From the NCBI GenBank assembly GCA_020354575.1, contig CP070649.1, positions 1,439,225-1,503,224 of the forward strand: a stretch of DNA of 64,000 nucleotides. Reading direction: 5' to 3'. Source of the DNA: Candidatus Bathyarchaeota archaeon. GTDB taxonomy: Archaea > Thermoproteota > Bathyarchaeia > Bathyarchaeales > SOJC01. The translations under genes and the position numbers were made by a program. The notes beneath the pieces were generated by a model, which worked only from the letters and a program-made list of their open reading frames with translations, was not told where the DNA came from and did no database searches. Shown in pieces: positions 1-8,433 of the stretch (position 1 is the stretch's first letter; each line of letters begins with the position of its first letter).

Positions 1-198
1 AAATATCTACTATTTATGAATAAATAGAGATGTTTGATGTGAATATGAGTATCATAAGAAAAATAAATTTATCATAGAAACGCATAGTTTCTGTCGATCA
101 GAAATCGCCATCATTAGATCGTTTTGAGAAGCAACAAAATCTAAATGTGTCAGTATACAAAAATGTATCCAGATATATTGAAAGTCGAGGTAAGAGTC

Positions 199-678
199 GT
201 GTCATTGAAGAAGAACGTTCAAAATTGGATAAAACGCTCTCTAGAAGATCCTATGGCCAAAATATTATCGAAGAACAGCAATTTAACTTCAATACAACTG
301 GAAACGCTTTTAATTGATGTTTTAGCAGAAAATTTAGCTTCAAAACAGCTGAAATACCAAGAAAAAGCCATTTTAAGGCAAACAAAGGGCAGAATAAGTC
401 GAGGATCTTTTAACAGAACCCTAAGGCAAGCTAAAAGAAATGTAATTCAGTCAATTTACACACTCCTTCTTTTGGGTTATTTTGGAATACTTGAAGACGT
501 GAGCTTAATGCCTTATTTAGAACTCGCAAACAAACTGAAGACGTATACACAAGCGTATCGGGATCTTTTAGGGAATCAGGAAGGTGCAAAGGAGCAAATG
601 CAAGTAATAAAAATGCTACGATCGGAGTTGGAAATGATGCTAAATCAACGAGCAAAACCATGGGTTTCTAATCCGTGA
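199..678 (+). CDS. Conserved helical protein of unknown function
   Basis: I do not recognise a named family. The protein is about 159 residues, predicted mostly helical and basic. Its centre has a dense charged stretch, KGRISRGSFNRTLRQAKRN, which looks like a nucleic-acid or protein contact surface, followed by a hydrophobic helix (SIYTLLLLGYFGIL). The frame is open from an ATG at 145, but GAGGT lies 7 bases before the GTG at 199, so I place the start there. The stop codon lies inside the first copy of the GTGATGTCAC palindrome. It sits upstream of the winged-helix and HerA/NurA genes, so a DNA-related role is possible but only inferred. Confidence 0.6.
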   Translation: MSLKKNVQNWIKRSLEDPMAKILSKNSNLTSIQLETLLIDVLAENLASKQLKYQEKAILRQTKGRISRGSFNRTLRQAKRNVIQSIYTLLLLGYFGILEDVSLMPYLELANKLKTYTQAYRDLLGNQEGAKEQMQVIKMLRSELEMMLNQRAKPWVSNP

Positions 679-691
679 TGTCACACATCAC
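675..691. promoter_or_regulatory. Palindromic motif, copy 1
   Basis: GTGATGTCACACATCAC is an inverted repeat, GTGATGT and ACATCAC around CAC, and also contains the shorter palindrome GTGA-TG-TCAC. It overlaps the stop codon of the preceding gene. The same core recurs at 851-860 and 909-918. A transcription-factor operator is inferred from the repetition and symmetry. Confidence 0.5.
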
Positions 692-847
692 AGGAATGCG
701 AACAAAAGTCTCGGTTTTCCGCTGGCCTTTGCCTAATTTTGCAATATCCAAAAAACAGCTAAAAACCAGTTTAAAGGCTAAAAATCGGATCTTTTTTTAA
801 CTATTTAAGGTAATGGACAGGAGCTTTCAGGGCGTTATTGTATGTGA

Positions 848-863
848 TTTGTGATGTCACAAA
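848..863. promoter_or_regulatory. Palindromic motif, copy 2
   Basis: TTTGTGATGTCACAAA is symmetric except for the central TG dinucleotide and shares the GTGATGTCAC core with copy 1. It lies in the 294-base non-coding gap before the membrane-anchored winged-helix gene. It is the most symmetric copy and the best candidate for a full dimer operator. Confidence 0.5.
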
Positions 864-908
864 AACATAAGTTTTACCACAAGCTTTAAGTTGATTTTCT
901 CCAATATC

Positions 909-939
909 GTGATGTCAAGTGTGATTTAATATAGTCACA
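909..939. promoter_or_regulatory. Motif copy 3 and palindrome over the TATA box
   Basis: GTGATGTCAA (909-918) is a third copy of the core. Directly after it, TGTGATTTAATATAGTCACA (920-939) is an inverted repeat TGTGA-N10-TCACA whose spacer, TTTAATATAG, resembles an archaeal TATA box. Its distance to the ATG at 973 fits a transcription start near 955. A protein bound to these arms would block TBP, so repression is the natural reading. CACATGTG at 946-953 adds another small palindrome. Confidence 0.55.
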
Positions 940-972
940 GCTGATCACATGTGCGTCACAGGTTGAAGAGTA

Positions 973-1674
973 ATGATTGAAATAATTATTTTGCTGGGTG
1001 TTCTATCAGTTTTGACGGTGGTGGTAGCTGTTTTTTATACCAAGCGAATTCGTGAGGCTTACGAAATGTACTCGAAAGCGAAAAATGCGATAGATGATAT
1101 CATTATTAGTTTTAACAGACAACTACAGAGTCAAGAGAAACGAATGGAAGTCTCAAATCAAAAGATAGGGGTATTATTTAACAACAATGAATCTTTTGCA
1201 GAGCAATTGAATACTCAGAAAGAGCGGATTACCACTCTTACGGAAAATGTTGAATCAATTAGCACAGTGGAAAAGAGCGTACCCCCAATCCAGGTTTTAG
1301 AGAAGAAGATCGCAGAAATCGAACTTGCGAAAGATGATTTGAATAAAAAAGTCCTGGAAATTCAAAGGCAAAAGCTTCAACAAAAAGAGACTGAAACTAA
1401 GATTGAATCAGCCATTCCTATAAAGCGGGAGAAGGCCTTAGCACCCTTAACTGAAACTGAGCTTGGAGTGCTTGAATTTCTTGCTGTTGAAGGCGAAAAA
1501 ACAGCACCAGAAATTAAAAATAAAATTATGTTAAGTAGAGAACATACAGCACGGCTGATGAAAAAGCTCTATGAAAAAGGCTATTTGGAACGTAGTGCGA
1601 ATAGAATTCCCTTCAAGTACAGTTTGAAAGAGGAAATGCAACGAATATTGAGAAAACCGACTCAGAAGAGCTAA
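973..1674 (+). CDS. Membrane-anchored coiled-coil winged-helix protein
   Basis: 233 residues in three parts. A hydrophobic N-terminal segment (residues 2-22) should anchor it in the membrane. A long charged, heptad-like coiled coil follows to about residue 145. The C-terminal winged-helix domain (about 155-225, with LTETELGVLEFLAVEGEKT and a MarR-like recognition helix and wing) should bind DNA in the cytoplasm. The gene lies behind the palindrome array and converges on the HerA gene with a 4-base overlap. A membrane-tethered DNA-binding factor, possibly autoregulated, is inferred; the target is unknown. Confidence 0.7.
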   Translation: MIEIIILLGVLSVLTVVVAVFYTKRIREAYEMYSKAKNAIDDIIISFNRQLQSQEKRMEVSNQKIGVLFNNNESFAEQLNTQKERITTLTENVESISTVEKSVPPIQVLEKKIAEIELAKDDLNKKVLEIQRQKLQQKETETKIESAIPIKREKALAPLTETELGVLEFLAVEGEKTAPEIKNKIMLSREHTARLMKKLYEKGYLERSANRIPFKYSLKEEMQRILRKPTQKS

Positions 1675-3236
1675 CTAGGTTCGAGTTTTTTGCCAGCTTC
1701 TTGAAGTCGCTTCAAACTTGTATCTAGAGTATCAAGAACTTTTGATTGTGGTAGATCATAGTCCATTTTCCCGCTTGCTTTCAAGTATTCCGGGTAGTGG
1801 AGTACTTTCACTGGAACAGCAAATCGGATTTTCGGCTCAGATATAATTAATGCCTCACCTATGTCAAGCATTTTTACCTCAGTATCACTATATTCAAGAT
1901 ACGGCGTATTTCTCGTCAAGTAGTCTCTATCAGTTTTCAATTCCGTTTTCATAATGACCTTGGTCCACAGTTCTGCAAAGACGTCTGGATTAATGCGAGA
2001 CGGTCGAGGAGTTACTGCATTTAGCCCTACACGGTACTTTCGATAGGTCAAAGCAATAGCAGAGAAAATCGTCCTTTCCTTGGCTGGATCGAGAAACTCG
2101 TGAGCTTCCTCTAATGTTATTAATAATGTAGGTAGTCTTTGCCATTCTTCATAATTCTTCTCCCAAGTGCGCTTATAGTAATTTGCAGCTCCTGCTGCTG
2201 TTAGACAGACAATGTGATATTGCTGTTCGGAGGTGATCCCAGAGATGTCAATCAGGCAGGTGATTCCCTGTCTGATATTTTCAATAACATCATCAATAAA
2301 ACTGTATCCAGAAATAGGAAATAATGTCCGGTCTAAATGGGTAAGCTTTTGCAGCAAAGCATTAATGGTTCCTTTATGTGCGCGCACTATCTTGGCTATA
2401 CCATTGGGTCCATTGGACTCATACTCTTCGCACGCTTTTTCAATCCATGCTTTTCCTAGCTGTCCATATAACTTCTCAGCAAGGCGGTATTGTGGATTAG
2501 TAATATCAGTAAATAGATTACGAAGTTTGCTTGGGAGAAGCGTTCGAAGTCCAACACGCAACTTCCCCTCTTTTGTATTGAAAAAACGGACTCTATTGTG
2601 AAAAAACGGATGATTGCAGAGTCCTCTATTGCCTAATTCTTTTCCTTCCAGTAGTTGTCCAGCAAAATCAAAAATTAGACCTACAGTTCTCGGACTGTTA
2701 TCAATTAATTGAGCATTGATTATCAGTTCTGTATTGGTTTTTCCAGAACCTGTCATACCAAATATGCCCATCATTCTTGGAATAGAGTCTGCATTTATAC
2801 CAACTTGACCAAGGATTTGTTCTCCTGAACGCAGATGTCCGATTGTTAATTCTCCATCAAGTTTCAATATTTCAAGGTCTTCTTCGTTTGTAGGGTAAAC
2901 TTTGTCCATATAATGAGGCGTGAAGGTTGGAGATCGAACCTTACCGGATTTTTTTTCCAAGAAAAGAATAGCTTCAATGCATTTAAAACACGAATAGGGT
3001 CCAAAGGCTTCTTTGCCTTCTGCTTCACGAAGTTGCTCACCTGTTGCTAAAGTTGATTTGCTCTGAGCATTGACAACTCTAGCATAGAAATCGATATTTG
3101 CGGAGTTGATACGAACCATTTGTCCAAAGGATAGAGTTGCGTCCTTCTTGAGAAAGAATGATATTTTGTCTCCATTCACTTCGCAAATCGATCCTAAATG
3201 GTTAGATATTTCAAACCCGCTCCTTATTGAAAGCAT
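1671..3236 (-). CDS. herA: HerA-like DNA helicase/translocase ATPase
   Basis: About 521 residues. The N-terminal beta-barrel (HAS-barrel-like) region leads into a DUF87/HerA ATPase core with Walker A GMTGSGKT at about 160-167 and a Walker B-like LLITLEEAHEF. Hexameric HerA works with NurA nuclease to resect DNA ends in archaeal recombination. The frame is open back to 3380, but GGAG lies 6 bases before the ATG at 3236, and this start overlaps the nurA 3' end by only 26 bases. The nurA-herA order suggests one transcript. Mre11 and Rad50 are not in the window. Confidence 0.85.
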   Translation of the reverse strand: MLSIRSGFEISNHLGSICEVNGDKISFFLKKDATLSFGQMVRINSANIDFYARVVNAQSKSTLATGEQLREAEGKEAFGPYSCFKCIEAILFLEKKSGKVRSPTFTPHYMDKVYPTNEEDLEILKLDGELTIGHLRSGEQILGQVGINADSIPRMMGIFGMTGSGKTNTELIINAQLIDNSPRTVGLIFDFAGQLLEGKELGNRGLCNHPFFHNRVRFFNTKEGKLRVGLRTLLPSKLRNLFTDITNPQYRLAEKLYGQLGKAWIEKACEEYESNGPNGIAKIVRAHKGTINALLQKLTHLDRTLFPISGYSFIDDVIENIRQGITCLIDISGITSEQQYHIVCLTAAGAANYYKRTWEKNYEEWQRLPTLLITLEEAHEFLDPAKERTIFSAIALTYRKYRVGLNAVTPRPSRINPDVFAELWTKVIMKTELKTDRDYLTRNTPYLEYSDTEVKMLDIGEALIISEPKIRFAVPVKVLHYPEYLKASGKMDYDLPQSKVLDTLDTSLKRLQEAGKKLEPS

Positions 3237-4200
3237 ATTTTGCTCCATGAAGCTCGTCCGCAAAATTACATGCATTTTCCTCTTGTTGAAGTACTTCGCG
3301 GAGTCCAGCTTTTGATAGCTCCTCTTCAACACAGGCATGATACAACAGAAGCTTAGTCTCGGAAACTCCTGAGAAGTCATGCGCTAACCATAAGACTACT
3401 GGGTAGCCAAGACTACGAGGGTCTTCCGAGATTGTTAATAAAGGTGAGAGCAGTCTGGTTATATCACTATCAGCCAAATAACTCATTATATCACATCGAA
3501 AAGCTCGTGGACTATCTCCGCTTAGCCTCATAATAGATATGTGACCATAAAGGTGTTCATGAATGTTAGCTTTCTTAACCGGATAATACACCCAGCATCC
3601 AATAGGGGCAAGCCGGTAGATCATTGCAATTAGATCACGTCCCTTTTCATCATGAAGAATGGGAGATTGCTTGCTAATATTCAACAGATTTATCCCTTTT
3701 TTCTTACACTTTTCAAAAAGTAAAACATCGAACTTTCTCTCACCTCCAAAGTAACTCGCCCCATCAAGAAGCACATAGTCGCTTTCTTCTACATTATGAA
3801 GTAAGCCTAAAGCAGTTTCACTCTCTAATTGAAGGCGAATTTCTTGCTGAAGCTTGCGACGTACATAAGAATCCCCTCGAATAGTTCTGATCCTTTCTTT
3901 AAAATCCCAATCGATTCTTCGATTTCTAACAGTAGCATAGGCAACACGAAATAAGTATATTCCCCAATTATTTGCCCTTTTCAGAGTTCTAGTCGAGCAG
4001 TCCACTGCGTAGAATTGCATATCGCAAGTTTGCATTTTCTTTAGCGGATAGAATTTTATCGGGTCAATTTTTATAGCTACTGATGGTTCATTTTGTATTT
4101 TCTCAGGTAGAACTGAATGCCCATTGTCGATATAATTCTTTAATACCTTTTTCATCTCATCAAAATCGTCTTGGAATCCTTCGATATCCAATCGAACCAT
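3211..4200 (-). CDS. nurA: NurA-domain nuclease, HerA partner
   Basis: About 329 residues. NurA is a 5'-3' nuclease that acts inside the HerA ring during end resection. The expected motifs are visible: an early acidic strand (FYAVDCSTRTLKRANN), a second acidic motif (YVLLDGASYFGG), a KQSPI strand and a late WLAHDFSG segment. It lies immediately upstream of herA and overlaps it. The frame also allows a GTG start at 4221; ATG at 4200, preceded by GGGA, is my choice but is not certain. Sequence conservation in NurA is low, so the neighbour adds much of the confidence. Confidence 0.75.
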   Translation of the reverse strand: MVRLDIEGFQDDFDEMKKVLKNYIDNGHSVLPEKIQNEPSVAIKIDPIKFYPLKKMQTCDMQFYAVDCSTRTLKRANNWGIYLFRVAYATVRNRRIDWDFKERIRTIRGDSYVRRKLQQEIRLQLESETALGLLHNVEESDYVLLDGASYFGGERKFDVLLFEKCKKKGINLLNISKQSPILHDEKGRDLIAMIYRLAPIGCWVYYPVKKANIHEHLYGHISIMRLSGDSPRAFRCDIMSYLADSDITRLLSPLLTISEDPRSLGYPVVLWLAHDFSGVSETKLLLYHACVEEELSKAGLREVLQQEENACNFADELHGAKYAFNKERV

Positions 4201-4257
4201 AATGCCATTTCCCAGATTCACAATGTAATAAATAGGTGTAAAATCTTTCGCATCAAT

Positions 4258-4677
4258 TTATTTATCATTAATGATGCCTAAAGCTTGAGAAGTTAGCCTT
4301 GCGTTTTTTCGGTAATTTCTATTATTAGCCAAGCCTTTTCTAATGAGGATCCCACGATCAGTTAATCTTGCTAAGTATGTAGAAATTGTGCTTAAAGATA
4401 TAGGTTCATTATATTTTCTTTCGTAGATTGCAAGTAATTCTTTTGAAGAGAACCATCCAAAGGGAAGCTCTTCTTCTATTGCAAGTTTGGTTTTATCAAT
4501 TTTTGAAAAACTTGCTGTTTCATATTTAAAATCATTCTTGTGATGGACGCCGCCTAATAATTCAACAATTTCAAACAAACGCAGAGCTTTTTCTCTAGTC
4601 ACTTTTCCCTCGAAAGTGATGGTGTATCGATTACCACTCTCATCGAAGACATCTACTCGCATCTTTCTTGCAGGCAT
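4258..4677 (-). CDS. Small winged-helix transcriptional regulator
   Basis: About 139 residues. The N-terminal part (VDVFDESGNRYTITFEGKV) looks like a small beta domain. The C-terminal half is a winged helix: STISTYLARLTDRGILIRKG as recognition helix and wing start, then a basic wing. The ATG at 4677 is preceded by GGGG at 6 bases and is preferred over ATG 4713. It lies 57 bases upstream of nurA on the same strand and borders the origin on its other side. It may control nurA-herA; this is inferred from position only. Confidence 0.65.
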   Translation of the reverse strand: MPARKMRVDVFDESGNRYTITFEGKVTREKALRLFEIVELLGGVHHKNDFKYETASFSKIDKTKLAIEEELPFGWFSSKELLAIYERKYNEPISLSTISTYLARLTDRGILIRKGLANNRNYRKNARLTSQALGIINDK

Positions 4678-4873
4678 TGCATACCCCATAAATATGAATT
4701 TAAGCATTTGCACTTCACAAGTTATAGCTGTTATGAAAAAATGTTATTGTAAAAACAGTAAAAAATCAGGGTTAAATAGGCTAAAGGGCATTTTTTGCGG
4801 TTTGTTTGATTTCACAAGCTTCACAGTGACATTATACAAGCAAAGAACAGAGAACTCGTAATTATCCTCAATT

Positions 4874-4893
4874 TTCCAGAGGAAATCCAGGGG
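4874..4893 (+). promoter_or_regulatory. Origin recognition box 1
   Basis: TTCCAGAGGAAATCCAGGGG matches the archaeal ORB pattern TTCCAnnGGAAAnnnnGGGG, including the terminal G-string. The G-string points into the AT-rich core. ORBs are bound by the winged-helix domain of Orc1/Cdc6. Confidence 0.7.
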
Positions 4894-5019
4894 TCTTTTC
4901 TTCACAAAAAATAGACAAGAATAACCTAAAAAAGGAAAATATAATTTTCAAAAAGAACAGAAGCAATTAAAATTTCACATTTCCTTCACACAAGTTAAAA
5001 GAAACTCAAAGTACACCAA

Positions 5020-5039
5020 CCCCTTTGTTTCTTTTGGAA
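5020..5039 (-). promoter_or_regulatory. Origin recognition box 2
   Basis: Read on the minus strand: TTCCAAAAGAAACAAAGGGG, followed by TT as in the published ORB consensus. It is inverted relative to box 1, so both G-strings point into the AT-rich core, a typical archaeal origin layout. Confidence 0.7.
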
Positions 5040-5214
5040 CTATATTTAAGATCACGATTGACATTATGGATTTAAAATAATTATTTTGAAGAAAAAGAAT
5101 ATCTTACTCTAAAAAATTTTAGCAACTTTTTTAAAAGAGAATTTATTGAGTACCTTTTGGAGTATATTTCTATAAATAGAAATCACTTCGACGTTTTTTC
5201 CTATTCTGTTATTT

Positions 5215-5234
5215 CTCAACTGGAAATTAAGGGG
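5215..5234 (+). promoter_or_regulatory. Origin recognition box 3
   Basis: CTCAACTGGAAATTAAGGGG keeps the CTGGAAA core, the 4-base spacer and the G-string. It lies about 170 bases before orc1/cdc6, so Orc1/Cdc6 bound here might also influence its own transcription. A weaker, degenerate copy may follow at 5353-5372. Confidence 0.6.
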
Positions 5235-5407
5235 TGTGGGAATAGTAATACAAAGTATTTCTCCATATTGCTCCAAAATGAGTTCTTTTTTATTTCCCAA
5301 TTTTTGAGTTCTATAGTGAACTTCTACTTTTTTGTAGGAAAGAGTTTATTTTTTCCAATAGAAATGGTGGTTTTGCAATTGCATTTGCTGAAGGGAGAAA
5401 ATTCTTC

Positions 5408-6664
5408 ATGAGAAATAAGGAAGATATACTTGATGTTATATTTGAGAGATTTCTAAACAACGCTCTCATTTTTAAAGATAGAAATGTACTTCGCCATGAT
5501 TATATCCCAGAGAAATTGCCTCATCGCGAAGATCAAATACAATATCTAGGTATGGTTGTTGCCCCACTTCTGAAAACAGAGCGATGTTCAAACATTTTCA
5601 TTTATGGAAAAACTGGAACTGGAAAAACTGCTGTTATGAAATATGTCTTGAGTCGTCTCGTACAAAAGGCAACAGAATTTGGTTCTCCAATAAAAGTTGC
5701 CTTCGTGAATTGTCGATTGGCTGGTACTGAATATAGAGTTTTTACGAATTTGTGCGATGCTTTAGATATTTGTGTACCTTTTACTGGTTTAGCTGTTGGT
5801 GAAGTATATGATCGTTTTAAAAAAGGATTGGAAGCAAGGAAAGCATCACTTATTATTGTGTTGGATGAACTTGATGAACTAATTAAAGCCAAGGGTGATG
5901 TGCTTTTATACGAACTTACAAGAGTAAATGAATCTTTGAGTGATAGTAAGGTTTCTATTATTGGAATTTCAAATGATTTGCGCTTCAAGGAATTATTAGA
6001 GCCAAGAGTGATAAGCTCTCTGAGCGAAGAGGAAATTGTCTTTAGACCTTATGATGCTTCTGAGATTCAAGACATTTTGTGGGAAAGGGCAGAATTGGGT
6101 TTCTGTGATAACGTCTTACCAGATGGAACTGTAGGCTTGTGTGCTGCTCTAGCAGCTGCAGAGCATGGAGATGCAAGAAGAGCGCTAGATCTGTTGCGCG
6201 TGGCGGGCGAGGTTGCTGAAAGGAAAAATGCAAATATGATTACCGAAGACCACGTCAAAGAAGCTGAGAAGAGAATTGAACATGATCGGATTCTTTATGC
6301 CCTAACAAATTTAACAACACACTCCAAACTTGTTCTCTACAGTGTGTACCTTCTTCTAAAGGCGAACATCCATTCTGCCATTACAGGAGATATCTATGAG
6401 GTTTATTACGAATTATGCGAGAAATTAAGACTTTCAGCATTGACCCAAAGGCGAGTCAGTGGACTTGTAAACGAGCTCGATTCTGCTGGATTACTCAATG
6501 CAAGAGTTATAAGCAGAGGGCGTTACGGCCGCACAAGGAAAATTAGCCTTGCAATCCCGCGAAGTCCATTTAGAGAGGCTTATGCAGATGATAATCATTT
6601 AGGGCATTTAACTAATTTCACACCTAACTGCTTGAAACTCAAGAAAGCTAGGCGAAGTCCATAG
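5408..6664 (+). CDS. cdc6: Orc1/Cdc6 replication initiator
   Basis: 418 residues, normal for the family. It binds origin DNA and recruits the MCM helicase. The AAA+ core has Walker A GKTGTGKT at 67-74 and Walker B VLDELDE at about 151-157, then the sensor region (IIGISND) and a lid. The C-terminal winged helix (about 310-395) should read the ORB elements just upstream. It converges on the PolD small-subunit gene and the two ends overlap by 17 bases. It is the only Orc1/Cdc6 gene in the window. Confidence 0.95.
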   Translation: MRNKEDILDVIFERFLNNALIFKDRNVLRHDYIPEKLPHREDQIQYLGMVVAPLLKTERCSNIFIYGKTGTGKTAVMKYVLSRLVQKATEFGSPIKVAFVNCRLAGTEYRVFTNLCDALDICVPFTGLAVGEVYDRFKKGLEARKASLIIVLDELDELIKAKGDVLLYELTRVNESLSDSKVSIIGISNDLRFKELLEPRVISSLSEEEIVFRPYDASEIQDILWERAELGFCDNVLPDGTVGLCAALAAAEHGDARRALDLLRVAGEVAERKNANMITEDHVKEAEKRIEHDRILYALTNLTTHSKLVLYSVYLLLKANIHSAITGDIYEVYYELCEKLRLSALTQRRVSGLVNELDSAGLLNARVISRGRYGRTRKISLAIPRSPFREAYADDNHLGHLTNFTPNCLKLKKARRSP

Positions 6665-8201
6665 GCAGAACTTTGAGAGTCTTAAGATTCACAACCGGAA
6701 TTATTCCTGGAGTAGGATCCAAACCTAATTCTCGTTGATATTTAGTCTGCCTTTGCCATGCGCCTGAATTTATTATAAGGGTTCCTCGATAAGATTCATA
6801 TTTCATTACATGAACATGTCCTGCGTGAAAAATATCCGGAACTTGTTCAATGACAAGAAAATCCCGCTTCTCTGGTGCGATTGAGGTACGCTGACCATAT
6901 ACTGGGGCTAAATGTCGACCTTGTAATAATAATTTCATAGCTCTTTCCGGAGAGTGAAAATTCATGTTCGCTGCTGTGGCAAGAACATCGTCTAAGCTTC
7001 TGCCATGATAAATGAGAAAGTCTAAATTATGGATGCTAACTGTTGCAGGATTGCCAAGCGATAGAACATCCCTGGTTTCTAATATTGGTTCAATATACTC
7101 TCGTGTAAGAGCAGGTTGTGGTAGTGATCTTCTTGATGCGTCGTGATTTCCAGGAATTATTATTATTTCTATATAATTGGGAATTTGCTCTAGAAATTTC
7201 GCTGCTAGCTTATATTGCTCAAACACATCTTTTTCTGTTAGTTCTTCTATTTGGTTTGGATAAATGCCAATCCCATCTACAATGTCACCCGCTATGATGA
7301 TATATTTAACAAGACTAGCGACTTCTCTAGAATTTTCATTCCCGAATTTTCCATTGAGCCAGAGCACAAAACGGTTAAATTCTTTCCTCATAAACTCCTT
7401 ACTTCCTACATGAAGATCGGATATGAGTGCTGCACATACGTTTTCTTTAGCTCTGCGTTGTTTCTTCAAAGGAATGTCTGGAAAGAATAATTCTTTGACT
7501 ATCAATAATTTCCTTTTACTTTTCACTATGTTCATACCTACAATTTGGTCAGGTAATAGAACTTTCACTCTCTCTACAAGTCCTTGGTGAGCATTTGAAG
7601 GAACTAGCACGGTAGTGCTGCATTCCAAGTCTTCGATTCCTAAGAAAATTCCATTCTTTGATTCACGTTTCTCTGTTATCATGCAAATTATTTTTATTTT
7701 TGAATTGGAAGCTGCTCGGAACACTTCCCTTAATGATGTGGCATCTTTTGCATCCATCCGTTGCTGTATTAGTTTCTTGATTCGATTAAAACGATCTTGA
7801 AAATATTCTAGATATTCACCAATTGAACCTGTTGAGCAGATGTGGTCTGTTGGATCTTTCAGAACTTTTATATCTTTTTTTATGTCAGGTGCACGTGGAA
7901 AGAAATCATCTTTTGCCTTTCCTGTTTTAACAGATGTGGCCTCTAAGATAGGAGCAACAGAAATCCTTTTTTCTTTATTCTCTGGAAAAATTTCTTTAGC
8001 CATTTCCTCGAGGAGATCCTTACTTATGAACATAAGCTTTTCTGATTGGGCTTTAATTTTCTTCAAGGTTGTTTCGATAAGCTTTACAGGGTCTTCAGTT
8101 TTTGATATTGTATGCAGAAGGTTAAATGCTTCCTTTTCGAGATGATAGCCTGCTTTGAGTGAGAGAGAAATTGCCTGTTTCACCTTTTCTTGTTTGTTCA
8201 T
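6648..8201 (-). CDS. polB: DNA polymerase D small subunit (DP1), 3'-5' exonuclease
   Basis: 517 residues. DP1 is the proofreading subunit of archaeal replicative PolD. An N-terminal helical region and OB fold precede a calcineurin-like phosphoesterase core with the metal ligands intact: SDLHVG 261-266, AGDIVDG near 305, GNHD 351-354 and GHVH 461-464. AGGGG lies 4 bases before the ATG. The extreme C-terminus reads VLPMDFA, very like the C-terminal PCNA-binding motif of DP2 in this window. The head-to-head spacing from the AbrB-PhoU gene leaves a promoter region at 8202-8433. Confidence 0.95.
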   Translation of the reverse strand: MNKQEKVKQAISLSLKAGYHLEKEAFNLLHTISKTEDPVKLIETTLKKIKAQSEKLMFISKDLLEEMAKEIFPENKEKRISVAPILEATSVKTGKAKDDFFPRAPDIKKDIKVLKDPTDHICSTGSIGEYLEYFQDRFNRIKKLIQQRMDAKDATSLREVFRAASNSKIKIICMITEKRESKNGIFLGIEDLECSTTVLVPSNAHQGLVERVKVLLPDQIVGMNIVKSKRKLLIVKELFFPDIPLKKQRRAKENVCAALISDLHVGSKEFMRKEFNRFVLWLNGKFGNENSREVASLVKYIIIAGDIVDGIGIYPNQIEELTEKDVFEQYKLAAKFLEQIPNYIEIIIIPGNHDASRRSLPQPALTREYIEPILETRDVLSLGNPATVSIHNLDFLIYHGRSLDDVLATAANMNFHSPERAMKLLLQGRHLAPVYGQRTSIAPEKRDFLVIEQVPDIFHAGHVHVMKYESYRGTLIINSGAWQRQTKYQRELGLDPTPGIIPVVNLKTLKVLPMDFA

Positions 8202-8380
8202 TTTCCCCTGCGCTTCCTTCTCTACTTCGAAGTCATACTGCAGTCTTGTTTTGTTTTTCTTAGGAAAGATAAATCTACGACTACATCAGATTGAAGTACC
8301 CATTTGGAAGATAACAAAATAAGATGTCTCTTCTTCCTTTAAATTCTATGTAAAATGTTCATCCTTCATTCTGTTACTCA

Positions 8381-8390
8381 TATTTATATA
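8381..8390 (+). promoter_or_regulatory. TATA box for the AbrB-PhoU gene
   Basis: TATTTATATA lies 44 bases before the ATG at 8434, putting transcription start near 8415. GAGG lies 7-8 bases before the ATG. The rest of 8202-8433 is non-coding and shared with the divergent PolD small-subunit gene. Confidence 0.5.
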
Positions 8391-8433
8391 TCGCTGTTTT
8401 ATTTGGACTCTCTCAACGATTAGAGGCGACTTT

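Larger units (their letters stand above)
4678..5407. other. Probable chromosomal replication origin (oriC)
   Basis: This 730-base gap contains no credible gene. It holds three matches to the archaeal origin recognition box, each with a GAAA core, 4 bases, then GGGG. Two of them face each other across an extremely AT-rich stretch (about 4896-5017) that could serve as the unwinding element. The orc1/cdc6 gene starts at the right end and the PolD subunit genes are close by. Origins next to orc1/cdc6 are common in archaea. The assignment is inferred from motif and position. Confidence 0.75.

Noticed and set aside
10..27. Inverted repeat CTATTTAT/ATAAATAG at the window start
   Set aside because: Eight AT-rich base pairs with a 2-base spacer are expected by chance in such sequence; it is not repeated elsewhere in the gap.
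5109..5300. Open frame of 63 codons in the origin gap, minus strand
   Set aside because: Low-complexity AT-rich translation overlapping an ORB, with no recognisable motif.
5353..5372. Possible fourth origin recognition box
   Set aside because: TTCCAATAGAAATGGTGG keeps the core but lacks the G-string, so I count it only as degenerate.
5157..5411. Open frame of 84 codons in the origin gap, plus strand
   Set aside because: It covers ORB 3, has no ribosome site, and its composition is that of AT-rich non-coding DNA.
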